Shown here piece by piece: positions 60,227-64,000 of a stretch of 64,000 nucleotides of DNA. The notes beneath the pieces were generated by a model. It did not search any database. It was given only the letters and a program-made list of their open reading frames with translations, and had not been told where the DNA came from. The DNA comes from Streptomyces sp. ITFR-16 (GTDB lineage Bacteria; Actinomycetota; Actinomycetes; Streptomycetales; Streptomycetaceae). Positions within the stretch are counted from its first letter, which is position 1; the number at the start of each line of letters is the position of its first letter. A program made the position numbers and the translations under genes. Location: contig NZ_CP134609.1 of the NCBI RefSeq assembly GCF_031844705.1, positions 7,812,001 through 7,876,000 of the forward strand, written 5' to 3'.

Positions 60227-60900
60227 TCAGGCGTGCGGGGTGAGTACGCCGCGGAAGCGCATCCTGCCCGAGGAGAGCCGGTCATAGGCGTCGGTGGCCC
60301 GATCGAGCGGGAAGGTCTCCGTGATCGGCTTGACCTTGCCCTTGGCGGCGAGGTCAAGGACCTCGGACAGGTAGTGCTGGCCACCGTGGGTGGAGCCGAT
60401 GACCTGCTGGCGCATCATGTGGAACGGCACGCCCTCGGAGGAGATGGAGAACGGCCGGGTGAAGTCCAGACCGCTCAGGACGACACGGCCGTCGGGGCGC
60501 AGGCCGGTCATCGCTCCTTCCGCTGCGTCGAAGGCGTTGGTGGTGATCAGCAGGACGTCCGTCCCGCCCAGATCCCGCAGCTCCTCGCCATTGGCGACGA
60601 CGTGGTCGGCACCGAGCCGGGCAGCCAGTTCGTGCTTGTCCGGGGAGTGCGTGATCGCGATGGTCTCGAATCCGGATGCCTTGGCCAGCTGCAGGGCCAC
60701 GTGCCCCAGCCCGCCGATGCCCACGACAGCGACCTTCTCGTGCGGCTGCGGGGAAGCGTCCCGCAGACCGCTCCACGTGGTGTACCCGGCGCACATCATC
60801 GGAGCCGCGTCCTCGTAGGACAAGCCGTCGGGCAGCAGCACCGTTCCCCCGGCCGTGATGGCGATGTACTCCGCGTGGCCGCCCTGCGCTGAGAAGCTGT
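60227..60900 (-). pseudogene. Truncated zinc alcohol dehydrogenase (NAD(P)-dependent)
   Basis: Intact frame for the C-terminal about 220 residues of a medium-chain alcohol dehydrogenase: 'GGHAEYIAITAGGTVLLPDG', 'CAGYTTWSGLRDA', the cofactor turn 'VVGIGGLGHVALQLAKA' and the C-terminal 'DAYDRLSSGRMRFRGVL'. The N-terminal about 100 residues with the zinc Cys and His ligands are absent, so the product cannot be an active enzyme of this type. A GTG at 60940 could start a truncated product. Follows the ALDH remnant, the usual partner for alcohol oxidation. Confidence 0.8.
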
Positions 60901-61025
60901 TTTCAAAGGCGAGGGCTGTGAGCGCTGCCTTTGGGGTCACCCGTTTGGTGGTGCGGAGTGAGCGGTTATGCCGGGCGGGGGTGACGGTGGCAGTGTCTGC
61001 AGATCTCCGTCAGAGGAGTTTGGTC

Positions 61026-61244
61026 ATGATCATCAAGAAGTTGCACGAGGCGGGTTTGCGTAGTGATCACGCCTATACGGCTGCTGTGGTCTCGATCGGG
61101 CTGTCGTTCCTGTCGTGGACGGCTTCGGTCAAGGGAGAGGCAGCGGGGACGGACCGTGCTGACCGGTGGGGGATTTTCGTGGGTGAGTGGGCGCCGACGT
61201 TCTTCGGCCTCGGACTCGCACTCGCGCAGTACGAGAAGGACTGA
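61026..61244 (+). CDS. Small membrane protein
   Basis: 72-residue protein with two hydrophobic segments ('AYTAAVVSIGLSFLSWTASV', 'EWAPTFFGLGLALAQY'), of a kind often seen in Streptomyces. ATG 61026 has AGAGGAG upstream and the frame ends before a good terminator. Function unknown. Confidence 0.75.
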   Translation: MIIKKLHEAGLRSDHAYTAAVVSIGLSFLSWTASVKGEAAGTDRADRWGIFVGEWAPTFFGLGLALAQYEKD

Positions 61245-61258
61245 CCGGCCGCTGGTTC

Positions 61259-61291
61259 CGGTGGGGTCGGCCGGTGGCCGGCCCCACCGGC
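61259..61291. terminator. Hairpin terminator
   Basis: 15-bp stem with one G-T mismatch pair (61259-61273 with 61277-61291), directly after the small membrane protein and before the convergent transposase stop. Confidence 0.7.
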
Positions 61292-61294
61292 GCG

Positions 61295-62137
61295 TCAGAC
61301 GCCGGCCGCAGGCCCTGCTGAGTGACGACGTCCCATGATCGTGGCCAGGCGTCTGGTCATGAGGGTGATGGCGGCCCAGGTGATGAGCGTTTCCGAGTGC
61401 TGGATGAGCCGCTCGTAGTCGCGGGCATGGCGGCGGGCGTTCATCATCCAGGCGAGTGATCGTTCGACGACCCAGCGGCGGGGAAGGACGACGAATCCGG
61501 TGGTGTCCTTGGGCCGGGAGATCGTCTTGATCGTGAGGTTCAGATACTTCTTAGCCCAGGTCACGAGCTTGCCCGCGTAAGCGCGGTCGGCCCAGACGAG
61601 CGTGATTTCGGGATGGGTGAGACGGAGGCGGAAGAGGACTTCCTTCGCGGCGGCGGAGTCGTGGAGGTCCGCGGGGGTGACCATGACCATCAGCGGCAGG
61701 CCCTTGGTGTCGACCACCATGTGCCGTTTGCGTCCGTTGATCTTTTTGCCCGCGTCGTAGCCGCGGCTGTCCTTCCCGACGGTCGAGGCCGCCTTGACCG
61801 ACTGGGAGTCGATGATCGTGGCGACGGCTCTGGGGCCTCTGCCCATCTCCCGGCGGATCCGCCCCGCGAGTGCGTCACGGATCTGGCCGATGACCCCGGC
61901 CGCCGCCCAGCGGGCCATGAACCCCCAAACGGTTCTCCAGGGCGGGAAGTCCGCAGGTAGGGCCCTCCATTTGCAGCCGGTGTCGACGACGTAGCGGATC
62001 GCGTCGACGATCTCCCGGCGGGGGTGCTTCTCCGGCCGGCCTCCCAGCGGTGTCTCACTCGCGGGCAGCGGAAGGAGCGGTTCGATCAGCGCCCACTCGT
62101 GATCTGTCATGTCCGAGGGATAGCGGCGTTCACGCAT
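61295..62137 (-). CDS. IS5-family transposase (IS1031-like)
   Basis: 280-residue intact transposase starting 'MRERRYPSDMTDHEWALIEP', with the N-terminal DUF4096-like domain ('LPADFPPWRTVWGFMARWA') and DDE core: 'ATIIDSQSVKAAS', 'VWADRAYAGKLV' and 'WVVERSLAWMMNARRHARDYE'. Clear terminal inverted repeats could not be identified on either side. Confidence 0.87.
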   Translation of the reverse strand: MRERRYPSDMTDHEWALIEPLLPLPASETPLGGRPEKHPRREIVDAIRYVVDTGCKWRALPADFPPWRTVWGFMARWAAAGVIGQIRDALAGRIRREMGRGPRAVATIIDSQSVKAASTVGKDSRGYDAGKKINGRKRHMVVDTKGLPLMVMVTPADLHDSAAAKEVLFRLRLTHPEITLVWADRAYAGKLVTWAKKYLNLTIKTISRPKDTTGFVVLPRRWVVERSLAWMMNARRHARDYERLIQHSETLITWAAITLMTRRLATIMGRRHSAGPAAGV

Positions 62138-62159
62138 GGTTCTTCCCTGGTGACCTGCG

Positions 62160-62194
62160 GCGGGGGCCGACCGGCTTCGCCGGTCGGCCCCCGC
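62160..62194. terminator. Hairpin terminator after the RacP-like gene
   Basis: Perfect 15-bp stem with a CTTCG loop (62160-62174 and 62180-62194), ten bases beyond the stop of the minus-strand gene. Confidence 0.8.
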
Positions 62195-62203
62195 AGGGAA
62201 GGG

Positions 62204-62623
62204 TCAGGCCGAGGCGATGAGGTCGAGGGTGGACTCGATGGAGTTGAGCTGGGCGACGATGTGCCGCACCCACTTGTCGTTCGGGTGGGCGGCCGCGTGC
62301 GGGGCGACGGTGCCAGTGATGAAGCGGCGGAACTGGGTCAGCTTCTCGGAGACGACCTGCCGTTCGTAGGCTTCCAGGGCGGCCCGCTCCGCGCCGAGCT
62401 GATAGCCGTCGACGCGGTTCCAGATCAGCGGCGGCCACCCCTTCGACGCGGCCTCGTCCTTCAGCGCGGCCAGGCCGGACCGGACCTGGTGCGGGGACAG
62501 GGCACTGGCACGAACGAGCTGGTGGAACTCCAGCCCGGCCGGCCGGGCCTCGAACAGGACGAAGCGGACCGTGTCCGCGTGCCGTCTGGCCGCGTCCCCT
62601 TTGCGCCGGGAGGCGCGGGGCAC
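62204..62623 (-). CDS. RacP-like small protein
   Basis: 139-residue basic protein. The central segment 'FHQLVRASALSPHQVRSGLAALKDEAASKGWPPL' looks like a winged-helix or helix-turn-helix. It resembles proteins annotated RacP in Streptomyces, whose function I cannot state. GTG 62623 follows the upstream gene by two bases; they form one unit ending at the hairpin at 62160. Confidence 0.65.
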   Translation of the reverse strand: MPRASRRKGDAARRHADTVRFVLFEARPAGLEFHQLVRASALSPHQVRSGLAALKDEAASKGWPPLIWNRVDGYQLGAERAALEAYERQVVSEKLTQFRRFITGTVAPHAAAHPNDKWVRHIVAQLNSIESTLDLIASA

Positions 62624-62625
62624 GA

Positions 62626-63483
62626 CTACTCGCCCCGAAGGATGGCCGCGAGCTCGTCATCCATGTCGACCTTGCCGGTGTCGACCGCCGTCTCGATCCA
62701 GTCCAGGGTCGCTTTCACCTTCGCAACGTTCTGGTGGACGATGGTGCGTTCGTCCTCCGACAGCTGCCGGTCGCGCAGGCCTGGAACGGTGCGGCCGGCC
62801 GCCGCGACGAACGCGTGGAAGGCGGTCACCAGGTCAAGGAACTCCACCGTCCGGTCGATGTTGCGGACCGCCGGGGCGACGGGGTTCGTGCGCTCGAAGT
62901 GGCCGTGGGCTTGCCGGCTGCGCTCGGCCTGGGCAGAGTTGACCTGGAAGCGGGCGGTGTCGTCGCTCATCGCCTTGAACGCGACGTCCGGCCTGCGCAA
63001 CAGGCTGGTCGCGGCCGTAGTGGCGACGCCCTCGTCGCGGGTGAATTCCTCCACCACCCGGACCTTGTTCTCCGTGGAGACTTTGGCCGCGACCTGCGGG
63101 CGCCTGAGGAAATCGGTGGTCACCGTCGCGGCGACCTCCTCATCCTGGGCCAGGTGGTGAATCGCGGTGATCCGCTCCTGCGGGGTCTCCGGGCTGTCGA
63201 CCGTCCAGCCGACCCGCCGCTTGGCGTCGTCCGCCGTCCACCGGGCCTTCCCCTCGGGAGGGTTCTTGATCGCGGCCCACCTCTCCTGGTCGTTCTCGAT
63301 CCGGCCCAGGATGCGGTGGATCGTGAACGACACGTCCCCCTGGCGGTGTTCCTTGGGCCAGCGCGACGCGATCCACCTCGCGTTCTTCACCGTGTTGAAC
63401 GTCAGGCCGATGTCGTCGGCCAGGCGGACCAGCGACTCCCGGACCGTCCACTCGGTGTCCGGGGTGCCGCCGCGGGGCCTGAC
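62626..63483 (-). CDS. DUF6192-like protein, 5' end removed by an IS3 element
   Basis: Open frame of about 285 residues entering from the IS3 junction. The N-terminal visible part 'VRESLVRLADDIGLTFNTVKNARWIASRWPKEHR' resembles a helix-turn-helix; the rest is helical and charged ('AATVTTDFLRRPQVAAKV', 'TTAATSLLRRPDVAFKAM' form an internal repeat). I associate it with the DUF6192 family usually found beside RacP. A GTG at 63390 could still start a shortened protein. Possibly a plasmid- or phage-like DNA-binding function. Confidence 0.55.
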   Translation of the reverse strand, partial: VRPRGGTPDTEWTVRESLVRLADDIGLTFNTVKNARWIASRWPKEHRQGDVSFTIHRILGRIENDQERWAAIKNPPEGKARWTADDAKRRVGWTVDSPETPQERITAIHHLAQDEEVAATVTTDFLRRPQVAAKVSTENKVRVVEEFTRDEGVATTAATSLLRRPDVAFKAMSDDTARFQVNSAQAERSRQAHGHFERTNPVAPAVRNIDRTVEFLDLVTAFHAFVAAAGRTVPGLRDRQLSEDERTIVHQNVAKVKATLDWIETAVDTGKVDMDDELAAILRGE

Positions 63484-64000
63484 TGAAGCTTCCCCGTGAT
63501 CTTGGACACTCGATGGTTATGCCGCGAGGGTGTGTCGGTGTCGTTGGCGGGTCTCGGCCGGGGTGAGGTAGCCGAAGACCTTGTGTCTGCGCAGTCGGCG
63601 GCGGTTGTAGAACGTTTCGATGAAGTCGAAGACGTCGGCACGGGCGGTGGCCCGGTCGGGCCAGACGCGGGTGCCGATCTCTTCTTTGAGCAGGGCCCAG
63701 AAACTCTCCGCGGCGGCGTTGTCGAAGCAAGATCCGGTCCGTCCGCAGCTTTGCCGAAGGCCCAAATCCCTTATTCGGTACCGGAATCGGGTGGAGGTGT
63801 ATTCGCTGCCGCGGTCGCTGTGGATCACGCAGCCGGGTTGCAGTCCACCGCGGCCGTGGGCCATGTCGAGTGCATCGACGACGAGATCGGCGCGGTGGTG
63901 GTCTGCCATCGAGTAGCCGACGATCTCGCGGGTGGCCAGGTCGAGCCAGCAGGCGAGGTAGAGCCAGCCCTCGGCGGTCGGCAGGGCGGTGATGTCGCCG
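63484..64000. mobile_element. IS3-family element, partial (runs off the window)
   Basis: Left end near 63484 (TGAAGCTTCCCCGTGATC), where the DUF6192-like frame is interrupted; the element continues beyond the right edge. Confidence 0.7.
63517..64000 (-). CDS. IS3-family orfB transposase, N-terminus outside window
   Basis: C-terminal about 160 residues of an IS3 integrase-type transposase, with 'DLATREIVGYSMADHHRADL', second Asp 'IHSDRGSEYTS' and Glu 'NAAAESFWALLKEEI' of the DDE triad, ending 'FGYLTPAETRQRH'. Intact as far as visible. Differs from the IS3 element at 49205. Confidence 0.88.
   Translation of the reverse strand, partial: GDITALPTAEGWLYLACWLDLATREIVGYSMADHHRADLVVDALDMAHGRGGLQPGCVIHSDRGSEYTSTRFRYRIRDLGLRQSCGRTGSCFDNAAAESFWALLKEEIGTRVWPDRATARADVFDFIETFYNRRRLRRHKVFGYLTPAETRQRHRHTLAA

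Overview
The base composition (very high G+C, with G or C in nearly every third codon position), GTG starts, ATGA/GTGA gene overlaps, lipoprotein signals, a chaplin, a melC tyrosinase operon and rare TTA (bldA-type) codons all point to a Streptomyces or very close relative. No rRNA, tRNA or CRISPR array was seen. The increasing density of insertion sequences and broken genes from about 39.7 kb to the right end suggests a chromosome arm or another tolerant accessory region; that is inference.

Left part (1-18.9 kb): carbohydrate use. An ABC importer (lipoprotein, two permeases) is followed by a family 2 glycoside hydrolase. Convergent to it lies a secreted sialidase-fold protein with a C-terminal ricin-type lectin. 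After an ArsR/MFS pair comes a compact minus-strand operon (binding protein, two permeases, zinc polyol dehydrogenase, PfkB sugar kinase) with a DeoR regulator, which reads as polyol uptake, oxidation to a ketose and phosphorylation. Neither importer has its own ATPase, so a shared MsiK-type ATPase elsewhere is likely. Then come a glycosyltransferase with an unknown partner and a divergent SDR/HxlR pair.

Middle (19-31.5 kb): a WhiJ-like XRE regulator with a TTA codon and its small partner; a TetR-irtA-irtB operon (siderophore-interacting domain fused to an ABC half-transporter, plus the second half) behind a good DtxR/DmdR-type iron box; a SpoIIE-type phosphatase with PAS/GAF sensing; a frameshifted small enzyme gene; and an IS5-type element with clear ends.

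31.6-39.4 kb: the most notable locus. Eight consecutive minus-strand genes match the complete gene set of the orphan enterobacterial yhfS-yhfZ operon (YhfZ regulator, PRD protein YhfY, YhfU, membrane protein YhfT, phosphotriesterase homologue Php, PLP enzymes YhfS and YhfX, mutase YhfW). A 25-bp promoter-overlapping element is repeated before yhfZ and before yhfY, giving a plausible self-contained regulon for an unknown substrate.

Right part (39.7-64 kb): a patchwork. Intact islands are an XRE/DUF2975 pair with a very strong tandem operator, melC1-melC2 convergent with a chaplin whose tail is a Tyr/His/Asp repeat, small secreted proteins (one with a chitin-binding type 14 domain), an acyl-CoA-ligase-like enzyme, LtrA, and a RacP/DUF6192-like pair cut by an IS3 element at the window edge. 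Between them lie IS5-, IS3- and IS110-family elements and remnants of RmlB, a P-loop kinase, an ABC exporter, an aldehyde dehydrogenase and an alcohol dehydrogenase.
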